This document shows positions 18,835 to 27,379 of a stretch of 37,824 nucleotides of DNA, piece by piece; position 1 is the stretch's first letter; every line of letters starts with the position of its first letter. The position numbers and the translations under genes are program-made. A model generated the notes under the pieces. That model worked only from the letters and a program-made list of their open reading frames with translations. It did no database searches and was not told the origin of the DNA. This DNA comes from Ruminococcus sp. (lineage in GTDB: Bacteria > Bacillota > Clostridia > Oscillospirales > Ruminococcaceae), in NCBI GenBank assembly GCA_029060755.1, contig JAIDTI010000077.1, positions 1 through 37,824 of the forward strand, read 5' to 3'.

Positions 18835-19842
18835 ATGAATCTTAAAGAAATTGTTTTTGCATTATCAGAATTGGATGGAGCATCAGGAAATGAATACAAA
18901 GCATCTGAAACGGCTCTTGCCATGCTGAAAAAATACTGTCCTGATGCAGAAATCATAAACGGAAATGTTATAGGAAAGTTCGGAACATACAGCAATAATA
19001 AAAAACTGCTTGTTCTTGATGCTCATATAGACCAGATTGGATTTGTTGTAACATACATAACAGCTGATGGCTTTATAAAAGTAGGGAATATCGGCGGTAT
19101 CGACAGAAGATTATTACCAGCTCAACAGGTTATTATTCATGGAAAAGAGGATATAAAAGGTGTCATATGTTCTGTTCCGCCACATCTTACAAAGGGAGAC
19201 GGAAAAGTACTTGCTGTTGATGATATTGCAATAGATGCAGGAATGTCAAAAGATGAACTTGAAAAGATTGTATCTTCAGGTGATTCAGTTACTTTTGATG
19301 TGAAGTGCAAGAGTCTGTTGAATGAGCGTATAACAGGCGGTGCATTGGACGACAGATGCGGAGTTGCATCTATACTTTATGCTCTGGAGTTATTACAAGG
19401 CTGTGAGACGAAATATAATGTTGCTGTTATTTTCTCAACACAAGAGGAATTAGGCGAAAGAGGGGCAAAAATCGGAGCATATCATCTTGATGCGGATATT
19501 GCTTTAGCTGTTGATGTTAGTTTTGCTTATGCAAATGGTGAAAATGAGAAAAAATGCGGTTATCTTGGAAAGGGTGCAATGATTGGCATATCTCCGTGCT
19601 TATCACGCAATATTTCTATGGAGCTTATAAATACAGCAAAATCAGCAAATCTGCCTTATCAGACTGAAGTCATGAACGGACTGACATCAACAAATGCCGA
19701 CCAGTATTCAGTAAGCCGTGAGGGTGCGGAAGTCTGCACTGTTTCGATTCCTCTTAGAAATATGCACACGCCTGTTGAAGTTATTGACCTTGCTGACGTG
19801 AGGTATACAGCAGAACTTCTTGCAAAATATATAGGAGGCTGA
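18835..19842 (+). CDS. M42-family metallo-aminopeptidase (first of two)
   Basis: A 335-residue cytoplasmic peptidase of the M42 family (PepA, tetrahedral TET aminopeptidases, endoglucanase M homologues), which releases N-terminal residues from short peptides. Metal and catalytic features are DAHIDQIGF (His ligand and catalytic Asp), GALDDRCG (bridging Asp), FSTQEELGERGA (catalytic and ligand Glu pair), the Asp in AVDVSF, and the His in NMHTPVEV. The start is ATG 18835 after AGGAAAGGA; an upstream in-frame extension overlaps the promoter. A paralogue begins 4 bases after the stop. Possible roles are using peptides from the gut or recycling proteasome-like products. Confidence 0.92.
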   Translation: MNLKEIVFALSELDGASGNEYKASETALAMLKKYCPDAEIINGNVIGKFGTYSNNKKLLVLDAHIDQIGFVVTYITADGFIKVGNIGGIDRRLLPAQQVIIHGKEDIKGVICSVPPHLTKGDGKVLAVDDIAIDAGMSKDELEKIVSSGDSVTFDVKCKSLLNERITGGALDDRCGVASILYALELLQGCETKYNVAVIFSTQEELGERGAKIGAYHLDADIALAVDVSFAYANGENEKKCGYLGKGAMIGISPCLSRNISMELINTAKSANLPYQTEVMNGLTSTNADQYSVSREGAEVCTVSIPLRNMHTPVEVIDLADVRYTAELLAKYIGG

Positions 19843-19846
19843 CAAA

Positions 19847-20857
19847 ATGAAAGAGCTATTGAAAGAATTATGTATTATAAACGGTGTTTCAGGTGACGAA
19901 ACGGCTGTCCGTGAAAATATAATCAGCAGAATAAAAGATTACTGCGAATATACAGTTGATAATCTTGGCAATCTGATATGCTTTTGCAAGGGCAGAAAAA
20001 AATCTGACAAGAAAGTGATGATTTGCGCTCATATGGACGAAGTAGGCTTTATTATTACATATATCAATGATGACGGTACACTCTGCTTTGGTGAAGTAGG
20101 CGGAATCGATACTTCTGTAATAATAGGCAGACAAGTAAAAGTCGGCAGTATAAGCGGAGTTGTCGGCTCAACAGCAGTGCATAATCTAAGCAGTGAGGAA
20201 AGAGAAGTCCCACCGAAAACAGACAGCTTATATATTGATATTGGTGCAGATTCGAGGGAAGATGCGGAAAAATATGTCTCTCTCGGCGACTGCGTTTACT
20301 TTGATTCTGATTTTATTGAAATGGGCGACTGTATAAAGTCAAAAGCAATTGACGACCGTGCAGGCTGTGCAATGATGATAAAGATGATTCAGGAAAAACC
20401 TGAATACGATACATATTTTGTATTCAATGTTCAGGAAGAAATTGGCTTGCGTGGTTCAAGAGTAAGTGCATTTGCTGTTCAGCCTGATTTTGCAATTGTT
20501 TTAGAGGCTACAACAGCAGGCGATATTGACGGCGTATCAGGTGCAAAGAAAGTGTGCCAGCTTGGAAAAGGTGCTGTAGTCGGATTTATGGACAGAAGTA
20601 CCGTTTATGATAAGGAACTCTATAAGCTTGCATTTGATACAGCAAAAGAAATAAATGTTCCGTGTCAGACTAAAACCATGATTGCAGGCGGAAATGACAG
20701 CGGTGCAATACATCTAAGCGGACGTGGTGTGCGTACAATAGCCGTATCTGTTCCATGCCGATATTTACATTCGCCATCATGTGTGATAAATAAGTCGGAT
20801 TTTGAAAACACATTCATTCTTGTTAAAGAACTGTCAAAAAAGGTGCATGAATTATGA
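19847..20857 (+). CDS. M42-family metallo-aminopeptidase (second of two)
   Basis: A 336-residue paralogue of the preceding gene. All metal-site elements are kept: CAHMDEVGF, KAIDDRAG, NVQEEIGLRG, LEATTAGD and YLHSPS. The two proteins have diverged widely outside these motifs, so this is an old duplication and not a recent tandem copy; they may form mixed TET particles or have different residue preferences. AGGAGG sits just upstream within the end of the first gene. The stop overlaps the following GNAT start (ATGA), indicating coupled translation. Confidence 0.92.
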   Translation: MKELLKELCIINGVSGDETAVRENIISRIKDYCEYTVDNLGNLICFCKGRKKSDKKVMICAHMDEVGFIITYINDDGTLCFGEVGGIDTSVIIGRQVKVGSISGVVGSTAVHNLSSEEREVPPKTDSLYIDIGADSREDAEKYVSLGDCVYFDSDFIEMGDCIKSKAIDDRAGCAMMIKMIQEKPEYDTYFVFNVQEEIGLRGSRVSAFAVQPDFAIVLEATTAGDIDGVSGAKKVCQLGKGAVVGFMDRSTVYDKELYKLAFDTAKEINVPCQTKTMIAGGNDSGAIHLSGRGVRTIAVSVPCRYLHSPSCVINKSDFENTFILVKELSKKVHEL

Positions 20858-21639
20858 TAAAGCTTATTAAAAGTGACAGTGAACTTGATAAGGATTTACT
20901 TATACAGTCGCTTTCAGGCAGAAAGATAATTGCATACATGAAAGCATATGGAGCAGGCTATGACTTCTGCCGATTCTATAAAGTAACTGATGAATCGGGT
21001 ATCGGGTTTATGTTTATTATAAATTCAACGCTTATTATCTGTACGGACGGAAAACTTGATGCAACAGAGGAACTGCAATTCTTTATAAGTATGAATCTGC
21101 CATTCAGAGTTGAGGGAGATACAAGAATACTACAGCAAATCAATCTCGGCGAACATTATCAGGTACTTAACCGCACTGTCTTTGAACTTGTTCCCGACAA
21201 TAATATGTCATTTGATGAAAGCAATGTTGACTTCAAGCCTGATTTACCTGAAGTATACAGAATATTAAGTGAGGGATTTCCGAATATTGCCGATTTTTCA
21301 TTATGGTATACCGATACTTCCCATAGATGCCGTCACGGTATAAGTCACGTTTTCACATACAAAAACTGCACAACAGCTTCTATTGTATTTGATATAGGTG
21401 ATGAAGTGCTTATAGGTCAGGTTGCAACTAAAGTTTCAGCAAGAGGAAGCGGATATGCAAGGGAATTTCTCAAATGGCTTGCATATTTTCTGAATAATCT
21501 TGGAAAAAGGGCATTTCTCCTTGCTCTTGATATAAGAGTGAGTTTTTATAAAGAAATAGGATTCAAAGAAGTCCAAAAAGAAATAGTTTTAGAACGTCTT
21601 GACGTTGAAAAGGATAATATCGCTAAAGGAGAATTATAA
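20854..21639 (+). CDS. GNAT-family acetyltransferase (261 aa)
   Basis: A two-part protein. The N-terminal half (about 1-120) looks like a degenerate GNAT-related or adaptor region (SGRKIIAYMKAYGAGYDF...). The C-terminal half carries the acetyl-CoA motif VATKVSARGSGYAREFLKW followed by SFYKEIGFKEV, the usual last strand of GNAT enzymes. The acceptor is unknown. Coupling by ATGA overlap to an M42 peptidase, and by direct abutment to the next gene, suggests a role in amino-acid or peptide metabolism. No signal peptide or membrane segment is visible. Confidence 0.83.
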   Translation: MIKLIKSDSELDKDLLIQSLSGRKIIAYMKAYGAGYDFCRFYKVTDESGIGFMFIINSTLIICTDGKLDATEELQFFISMNLPFRVEGDTRILQQINLGEHYQVLNRTVFELVPDNNMSFDESNVDFKPDLPEVYRILSEGFPNIADFSLWYTDTSHRCRHGISHVFTYKNCTTASIVFDIGDEVLIGQVATKVSARGSGYAREFLKWLAYFLNNLGKRAFLLALDIRVSFYKEIGFKEVQKEIVLERLDVEKDNIAKGEL

Positions 21640-22914
21640 ATGAATATTGGTAATATATATAATTTTGATGAAAAACTGATGAATCTTGCGGAGCAGGCAG
21701 AAAACAACTGTCGTGACGCTTTCCGAAAGATAGATGAAACAGCTGAATACTGCGGAGCAAAGGTGCTTAAAGCTTTTTCGGATAATAAAGTAAGTGAGCC
21801 GTGTTTTTACGGTTCAACAGGCTACGGCTACGGAGATATTGGCAGAGAAGTCATTGACAAGGTTTTTGCGCAGGTTTTCGGAACGGAAGATGCACTTGTC
21901 CGATTCAACTTTGTTTCGGGTACTCATGCACTTTCCGTCGCACTTTTCGGCGTTCTCCGTACAGGCGACAGGATTGTATCAATAACAGGCAAGCCCTATG
22001 ATACTTTAGAGGAAGTTATCGGCATATCAGGAAAAAAAGGCAACGGCTCACTCATGGATTATGGCGTTGGATACGGTCAGGTTGATTTGCTTGACGGCGG
22101 TAAGCCTGATTATGACAGTATAACAAAAGCTGTAAAGGGTGCAAAAGTGGCATATATTCAGCGTTCAAGAGGGTATTCGCTCCGTCCTGCATTTACTGTT
22201 GATGATATTGAAAAAATGATTCAGGCAGTAAAAAAAGGCAATCCAGATGCAATAGTTATGGTTGATAACTGTTACGGTGAATTTATTGAGGATCAAGAGC
22301 CGTCAGCAGTCGGAGCAGATATTATAATCGGCTCACTTATCAAAAATGCAGGCGGTGGAATTGCAAGAACAGGCGGTTATATTGCAGGACGTGCAGACCT
22401 TGTTGAATTGTGTTCATATCGTCTGACTTGTGTGGGAATGGGAAAAGAAGTCGGCTGTACTCTTGGCATGAATCGTGAAATATTGTTAGGATTATTTTTT
22501 GCTCCCGACGTTGTGGCATCTGCAAAGAAAACAGCAGTCTTTGCAAGTGAACTGTTTTCGCTTATAGGTTACAGATGTACTCCACGAAAAGAAGAAGCAA
22601 GAGGAGATATAATAACAGCAATTGAACTTGGAAACGAAAAAAATCTCACTGCATTTTGCAGAGGTGTTCAGAAAGGTGCGCCTGTTGATTCATTTGTAAC
22701 ACCTGAAGCATGGGATATGCCAGGTTATACAAGTCAGGTTATTATGGCGGCAGGAGCTTTTACAAATGGTGCATCTATTGAACTTTCGGCAGATGCTCCG
22801 ATTCGTGAGCCTTTTGCTGTATGGTTGCAGGGCGGAATAACATATACAAGCGGAAAACTTGGAATTATGCTTGCCGCACAGGAAATTATAACTGCTCCCG
22901 ACTGTTCACTTTGA
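21640..22914 (+). CDS. PLP-dependent methionine gamma-lyase-like protein (aluminium resistance family)
   Basis: A 424-residue fold-type I PLP enzyme of the group annotated as aluminium resistance protein or methionine gamma-lyase family protein (YnbB in Bacillus). Supporting features are FYGSTGYGYGDIGR at the N-terminus, RFNFVSGTHALSVALFG (phosphate-binding region), the aspartate in MVDNCYGEF that contacts the PLP ring nitrogen, and Lys235 in GSLIKNAGGG as the Schiff-base lysine. It probably acts on sulfur amino acids, but the true substrate of this family is unsettled. It abuts the GNAT stop with AAAGGAG upstream. It is the last gene of the M42 operon; no strong terminator is seen. Confidence 0.9.
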   Translation: MNIGNIYNFDEKLMNLAEQAENNCRDAFRKIDETAEYCGAKVLKAFSDNKVSEPCFYGSTGYGYGDIGREVIDKVFAQVFGTEDALVRFNFVSGTHALSVALFGVLRTGDRIVSITGKPYDTLEEVIGISGKKGNGSLMDYGVGYGQVDLLDGGKPDYDSITKAVKGAKVAYIQRSRGYSLRPAFTVDDIEKMIQAVKKGNPDAIVMVDNCYGEFIEDQEPSAVGADIIIGSLIKNAGGGIARTGGYIAGRADLVELCSYRLTCVGMGKEVGCTLGMNREILLGLFFAPDVVASAKKTAVFASELFSLIGYRCTPRKEEARGDIITAIELGNEKNLTAFCRGVQKGAPVDSFVTPEAWDMPGYTSQVIMAAGAFTNGASIELSADAPIREPFAVWLQGGITYTSGKLGIMLAAQEIITAPDCSL

Positions 22915-22949
22915 ATTATTACAAATTAGTATCATATTTGTTTTTATAG

Positions 22950-22978
22950 TTGACTTTTTTCACATATTCTGATAAAAT
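22950..22978 (+). promoter_or_regulatory. Sigma-A promoter of the PASTA pseudokinase gene
   Basis: TTGACT (22950-22955), a 17-base spacer, TAAAAT (22973-22978), and an extended TG at 22970-22971. Confidence 0.75.
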
Positions 22979-23026
22979 AAATAATGATACAATTTTAAAA
23001 TTATTTTTTTTAAAGGAGGAACTGCT

Positions 23027-25129
23027 TTGGGAGAACGTAGATTCTGTTACAGATGTATGGAAAAGTATGATATGAATCAGCATATCTGTCCCCACTGCGG
23101 ATTTGATGATAATTCTCCGCATAATCCTATGTATATAACTCCGGGAACTGTACTGCATGACAGATATATGGTTGGAATTATGCTGAACTACAACGGAGAG
23201 GGGGCTTCATACGTCGGATATGATATTTCAACAGGCTGTAAAATTCTGATAAAAGAGTATATGCCTGCAAACTTCTGCACAAGAGTTAAAAATAAATCAA
23301 CAATAAGTGTAAATTATAATAATCTTGCAAAATACAAAGCCTTTATGGCTGAATTTACAGAACTTAACAGGGCTCTTGCACAATTAAGAAATAACTCAAA
23401 TATAAATCCTGTTCTTGATATGTTTTCAGAAAGCAATACAACTTATGCTGTTTTTGAATATATCAACGGACAGAAAATACTTGACTATCTTAAAGATAAT
23501 GCAGGCGAATTAAGCTGGGAGCAGGTTTCAAAACTGTTTCCGCCATTATTTACAACTATCGGCATTTTACATAATGCCGCAATTATTCACCGTGCAATAA
23601 GTCCTGATACTATATATATCACCAGCAAAGGCGAACTTAAATTGTCGGGATTCTGTATTTCCGCTGTAAGAACAGTTGATGCAGGTCTTGAATACGAACT
23701 TTTCAAGGGATATGCCGCTCCTGAACAGTATTCCGCAAACAGTTCAAGCCGTCAGGGTTCATGGACTGATGTTTATGGTTTGTGTGCATTGCTTTACAGG
23801 GCATTGACTGGCTGTATGCCTGTTGATTCAGCAAGCAGACTGAAAAATGATGACCTCTGCGAACCTGCCATGCTTAATAAGAATATTCCTGCTCATGTTT
23901 CAAAAGCTATCATGGACGGTATGAAACTTAACAGCAATGAGCGTATTCAGACAATAACAGAGCTTGTTACAAGACTGTTTGAACAGCCTGTAGGACAGAA
24001 ATCAAATGTAAGACCAGAAAAAAAAGTAATGCCGAAATCTGCACCGCCTGTTGCAAATGAAAATCAAGGCTATACACAATATCCGCAGAGACCTGATTTT
24101 TCAGGTTATCAGGAACAGCCACAATATTATCCACCTCCCCCGCCATCTCCTCTACCTCCGCAAAGACGACCACGCCAGAGTGAGCCGGAGGAGTACCGCT
24201 ATGAAAAAGTAAGTACGGTGGATAAGATTAAAGTACCTGTTATAATAACTATACTGCTCCTTGCAATACTCATTATTTTAGCAGTATTTATAATGCGTGT
24301 GTTCGTGCCGTCTGAACCGCCACAGGATTCGTTTGTATCAAGAAATTCCTCATCTCTTTCAGAAAATATTGTGACAGATGAGTCTTCATCAAATGAAATT
24401 TCAGCAACAGAAGCAAAGCCTGATACTCAAATGCCTGACCTTATAGGAAAGTTCTTTTCATATACTGAAAAGAAATATATAGATTATTTCCAGTTTGAAG
24501 CGATTTACGAATATGATGACGAAAACGAGGAAGATATTATCACATATCAGGATATAGAACCAGGAACGCAGGTTGCACAGGGCTGTATAGTAAATGTCAA
24601 GGTAAGCAAAGGCAAGGTTGGCGGTAATATTCCGGAATATAAGGATATGACCGTTGCACAGTATGAAAATGAGCTGAAAAAAGCTGGTATTTCCAACTAT
24701 TCACTTGTTGCTTCGTCAAGCTTATGGGGAACGCCGAACACAATAACTCAACTTCAGGTTGATGGAAAAGAGGTTAAAGCAGGTACTTATTACAGCAACA
24801 AGGACGATAAACAGCTTATAATCTATTATCTTCCTGAAAATGCAGAAGTACAGACACAGCCGACATATGACCCCAGTTATTATGTGACTACAACTTATAC
24901 AGGTACTAACAGTATTGCTACAACAACAGTCAGTGGAAGTGCTAATTCCACAACAACAGCTGTTGCAGTAACTACAGCACCATCTGTTGTAACAGACCCT
25001 CCCGAAGTGACAGACCCTCCGCCGACTACTATGACTAATCCGCCTGCAACAGACCCACAACCAGTCTGGACTGACCCTCCTGCTACTATTGCACCTCCTG
25101 AAAATCCAGGCGAAGTAGAAGAATGGTAA
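23027..25129 (+). CDS. Zinc-ribbon / pseudokinase / transmembrane / PASTA protein
   Basis: A 700-residue membrane protein. It starts with a zinc ribbon (CYRC and CPHCG, residues 7-25), then a Hanks-kinase fold (about 45-320). Lys76 in ILIKEY is kept, but the HRD motif reads HRA (188-190), the catalytic-loop Asn is Thr195, and DFG reads SGF (207-209). Catalysis is therefore unlikely, and ATP may only be bound or not used. A Pro-rich segment leads to one membrane helix (about 403-427), two PASTA-like repeats (about 469-528 and 533-603) and a Thr/Pro-rich tail rich in DPP units outside the cell. PASTA domains bind muropeptides or lipid II in PrkC/PknB. It may be a wall-sensing scaffold. The start is TTG 23027, with AAAGGAGG 7 bases upstream. 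Confidence 0.88.
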   Translation: MGERRFCYRCMEKYDMNQHICPHCGFDDNSPHNPMYITPGTVLHDRYMVGIMLNYNGEGASYVGYDISTGCKILIKEYMPANFCTRVKNKSTISVNYNNLAKYKAFMAEFTELNRALAQLRNNSNINPVLDMFSESNTTYAVFEYINGQKILDYLKDNAGELSWEQVSKLFPPLFTTIGILHNAAIIHRAISPDTIYITSKGELKLSGFCISAVRTVDAGLEYELFKGYAAPEQYSANSSSRQGSWTDVYGLCALLYRALTGCMPVDSASRLKNDDLCEPAMLNKNIPAHVSKAIMDGMKLNSNERIQTITELVTRLFEQPVGQKSNVRPEKKVMPKSAPPVANENQGYTQYPQRPDFSGYQEQPQYYPPPPPSPLPPQRRPRQSEPEEYRYEKVSTVDKIKVPVIITILLLAILIILAVFIMRVFVPSEPPQDSFVSRNSSSLSENIVTDESSSNEISATEAKPDTQMPDLIGKFFSYTEKKYIDYFQFEAIYEYDDENEEDIITYQDIEPGTQVAQGCIVNVKVSKGKVGGNIPEYKDMTVAQYENELKKAGISNYSLVASSSLWGTPNTITQLQVDGKEVKAGTYYSNKDDKQLIIYYLPENAEVQTQPTYDPSYYVTTTYTGTNSIATTTVSGSANSTTTAVAVTTAPSVVTDPPEVTDPPPTTMTNPPATDPQPVWTDPPATIAPPENPGEVEEW

Positions 25130-25154
25130 AATGTTTTAAACAATTATAATACAG

Positions 25155-25195
25155 AAAAAAGAAGTTTCTTTTTTTCAGAAACTTCTTTTTCTTGA
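25155..25195 (+). terminator. Terminator of the pseudokinase gene
   Basis: GAAGTTTCT (25161-25169) pairs perfectly with AGAAACTTC (25177-25185). An A-run lies before it and a T-run after it, extending the stem. Confidence 0.9.
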
Positions 25196-25214
25196 TTTTT
25201 AAGGAGGCTTTATT

Positions 25215-25649
25215 ATGAATTTTGAAACTGTTGTTAAGAAAATTGACGAAAATCAAGAAGTATTTGAAGATGCTTTTTTATTTACAGATATTTCAGATGA
25301 AGAAATTGCGTTATCTGAAAAAATACTGGGTTTTGAGATTATACAGGATTATAAAAAATTCCTGAAAAAATATGGACATGGCGGTTTTTTCTTTGAATTT
25401 CTGGGATTCGGAAAGAATGGAAAAGCATTATTTGCAGATGAAACATTGAAATTCAGAAAGTCAGGTTTACCAGATAAATTTATGGTTTTTGAAAATTGTG
25501 ATGAATATGTCAGATGTATCAACTCTGAAACAGGTGAAGTAGTAAGCTGGAGTCAGCACGATAAAGACGGCGCAGTTCATGAGTTTGATTCATTCTGTGA
25601 ATGTTTTCTTGATGCTGTGGAAAATGCAATAGATAATTTTGATGAATGA
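25215..25649 (+). CDS. SMI1/KNR4 (SUKH) family protein
   Basis: A 144-residue soluble acidic protein. The order of features fits the SMI1/KNR4 or SUKH fold: EEIALSEKILGFEIIQDYKKFLKKYGHGGF (residues about 48-77), the aromatic FFEFLGFGKNG strand, FMVFENCDEYV, and the GEVVSWSQHD strand with a closing acidic helix. SUKH proteins are frequent immunity proteins against contact-dependent or polymorphic nuclease toxins, but also occur as housekeeping orphans. No toxin lies nearby, so it could be an orphan immunity gene. AAGGAGG precedes the ATG. It stands alone between two terminators, apparently read from its own promoter or by readthrough. Confidence 0.85.
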   Translation: MNFETVVKKIDENQEVFEDAFLFTDISDEEIALSEKILGFEIIQDYKKFLKKYGHGGFFFEFLGFGKNGKALFADETLKFRKSGLPDKFMVFENCDEYVRCINSETGEVVSWSQHDKDGAVHEFDSFCECFLDAVENAIDNFDE

Positions 25650-25653
25650 TAAT

Positions 25654-25694
25654 AATGCCATAGTACCTGTTACAGATACTATGGCATTTGTTTT
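25654..25694. terminator. Shared terminator between SUKH gene and sigK
   Basis: AATGCCATAGTA (25654-25665) pairs perfectly with TACTATGGCATT (25677-25688), followed by TGTTTT on the + strand. It lies between convergent genes and can serve both. Confidence 0.88.
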
Positions 25695-26373
25695 ACAGTT
25701 CGGAATCATACATATTTTTTAATTTTGTAATCGCCTTTTTTTCAATTCTTGATACATAAGACCTTGAAATATTCAGTTTTTTTGCTGTTTCATTCTGTGT
25801 ATGCGGTGTACTTGAATAAAGCCCGTAGCGGTGTATTATTATCTCAAGTTCACGCTCATCAAGGCACTTTTCAAGAAAGTTATACAGTTGTTTTGAACGA
25901 ATATTCAGTTCAACCTGTTCATGAATGTCTGTTCCGTCGTCAATCAGGTCAATAAGTGTCATTGTGTTTCCGTCCTTGTCTGTTTCGACAGGCTCATTGA
26001 TGTATATATCTCCTGCGGATTTTTTCAGTGAACGGAAATTCATGAGTATCTCATTTTCTATACATCTGCTTGCATATGTGGCAAATTTCGCCCCCTTTTT
26101 GTAATCAAAAGTAGATACAGCTTTTATAAGTCCGATTGTGCCAATTGAGATTAGTTCGTCCTGCTCTGCATTGGACTGCGAATATTTTTTCACGATATGT
26201 GCAACAAGCCGTAAGTTGTGTTCAATAAGCTTGTTTCTTGCGGACTTGTCACCGTCTGCCATTTTCCTGAAACATTCTTCCTCCTCATCTTTTGGCAACG
26301 GCTTCGGAAAAATATTGCCGTTATCAACATGAAGCACAAAAAAAATCATATTTTTTAACAATTCCAACAGCAT
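25693..26373 (-). CDS. sigK: Sporulation sigma factor, SigK type
   Basis: A 226-residue sigma-70 factor that directs late mother-cell transcription in spore formers. Region 2 is LIEHNLRLVAHIVKKY, DELISIGTIGLIKAVSTF and ATYASRCIENEILM, closely resembling Bacillus SigK/SigE. Region 4 holds the helix-turn-helix NETAKKLNISRSYVSRIEKKA. The N-terminus has a short hydrophobic stretch (LLELLKNMIFFVL) before the PLPKDEEEECF segment, which fits a membrane-associated pro-sequence. The gene is continuous, with no skin-type interruption. I start at ATG 26373, with AGAGGTGA 5 bases upstream; GTG 26382 overlaps that site. SigK rather than SigE is preferred from resemblance and length, and its presence suggests that the organism is or was a spore former. 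Confidence 0.88.
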   Translation of the reverse strand: MLLELLKNMIFFVLHVDNGNIFPKPLPKDEEEECFRKMADGDKSARNKLIEHNLRLVAHIVKKYSQSNAEQDELISIGTIGLIKAVSTFDYKKGAKFATYASRCIENEILMNFRSLKKSAGDIYINEPVETDKDGNTMTLIDLIDDGTDIHEQVELNIRSKQLYNFLEKCLDERELEIIIHRYGLYSSTPHTQNETAKKLNISRSYVSRIEKKAITKLKNMYDSEL

Positions 26374-26441
26374 ATATATCACCTCTGTGTATTATATTCC
26401 ATACAGCTTGCACAATATTATAAAAAATTTTTTGGAATATA

Positions 26442-26470
26442 TGGACAAAATCAGGAATTTGTGATATAAT
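26442..26470 (+). promoter_or_regulatory. Sigma-A promoter of the PARG-like gene
   Basis: TGGACA (26442-26447), a 17-base spacer, TATAAT (26465-26470), and an extended TG at 26462-26463. It is divergent from sigK. Confidence 0.85.
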
Positions 26471-26493
26471 TAATGAATGATAGAGGTGACAAC

Positions 26494-27300
26494 ATGATTA
26501 AAAATATTAAAATATTCAACGACACGCTGAAACAGTGTCATGAAAATGAAAAACTTGCGGAATCTATAAAAAAATCCATAGAAAATACAATACTATACAA
26601 AGCAGATGATTACCCTGAAATAAAGCGTAAATCAGGCAGTCCGTGCAGAATTGAAGTTACAAGGGAACGCACTGTTGAATCCGCAAAAAATCTGCATAAA
26701 ATATATCCCGACAAAAAAATCGGCATACTCAATTTTGCATCAGCAGTAAATGCAGGCGGTGGCGTGGTACTTGGTGCAAATGCGCAGGAAGAAAGCATTT
26801 GCAGATGTACAACGCTTTATCCGTGTCTTAACACAAAAGAACTTTTGAGAGGTTACTACAATCCACATAGAACAGGTCTTAATATCCGCTATACAGATGC
26901 TTGTATATATACGCCTGATATTATTGTTATGAAGTCGGACGCAGTACGTCCCGAAAATGTCCCTGAAAATGAATGGTATAATATAGATGTGATTACTTGT
27001 GCCGCACCAAATCTGTCAATGGCACGGATTCCGCAGAATGAACTGTATGAAATCCATAAAAAACGTGGCTCACATATTTTGAGTATAGCCGTTGCAAATG
27101 AAATTGATATTCTTGTGCTTGGTGCGTTTGGTTGCGGTGCGTTCAGAAACAATCCCGAAACAGTTTCAAAGGCATATGTTGATATTCTGCCTGATTTTAT
27201 GAGATATTTCACTGAAATCAGATTTGCAGTATATTATGTGAATAACTCAAAAAATTTTGATACATTCAGTAAAATTTCTGAAAAACTTGACTGCAAATGA
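26494..27300 (+). CDS. Bacterial-type poly(ADP-ribose) glycohydrolase (TIGR02452 family)
   Basis: A 268-residue macrodomain-fold enzyme that should remove ADP-ribose from modified substrates. The signature GGG at 88-90, followed by a loop and QEE at 98-100, is the PARG catalytic motif, preceded by ILNFASAVNAGGG. Downstream are YTPDIIVMKSD, VITCAAPNL and LVLGAFGCGAFRNNP, the second half of the macrodomain ligand pocket. I use ATG 26494 because AGAGGTGA lies just upstream; ATG 26473 overlaps this site and is very close to the predicted transcription start. The physiological substrate is unknown; possibilities include damage caused by mono- or poly-ADP-ribosylating toxins. The stop codon lies at the start of the first copy of the promoter repeat described below. 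Confidence 0.9.
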   Translation: MIKNIKIFNDTLKQCHENEKLAESIKKSIENTILYKADDYPEIKRKSGSPCRIEVTRERTVESAKNLHKIYPDKKIGILNFASAVNAGGGVVLGANAQEESICRCTTLYPCLNTKELLRGYYNPHRTGLNIRYTDACIYTPDIIVMKSDAVRPENVPENEWYNIDVITCAAPNLSMARIPQNELYEIHKKRGSHILSIAVANEIDILVLGAFGCGAFRNNPETVSKAYVDILPDFMRYFTEIRFAVYYVNNSKNFDTFSKISEKLDCK

Positions 27301-27369
27301 ATTTTATGGTATAATATTTTCAGTACAATTTATAAATTTGCTTGATTATATAAATCGGAATTTAGAGAG
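27293..27369 (+). repeat. Promoter repeat, copy 1 (partial)
   Basis: Starts with GCAAATGAATTTTAT, which includes the TGA stop of the PARG gene, then TGG-TATAAT, ACAATTTATAAATTTGCTTG, ATTATATAAATCGGAATTTA and the ribosome site AGAGAGG of the next gene. It lacks the first half (the TTCTGAT/ATCAGAA stem) seen in copies 2 and 3. It contains the inverted repeat ATTTATA...TATAAAT. Confidence 0.85.
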
Positions 27370-27379
27370 GTGAACTCTT

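Noticed and set aside
24722-25143. Cys- and Gly-rich minus-strand frames opposite the pseudokinase tail
   Set aside because: They are the complement of Thr/Pro-rich repeats; no ribosome site or promoter supports them.
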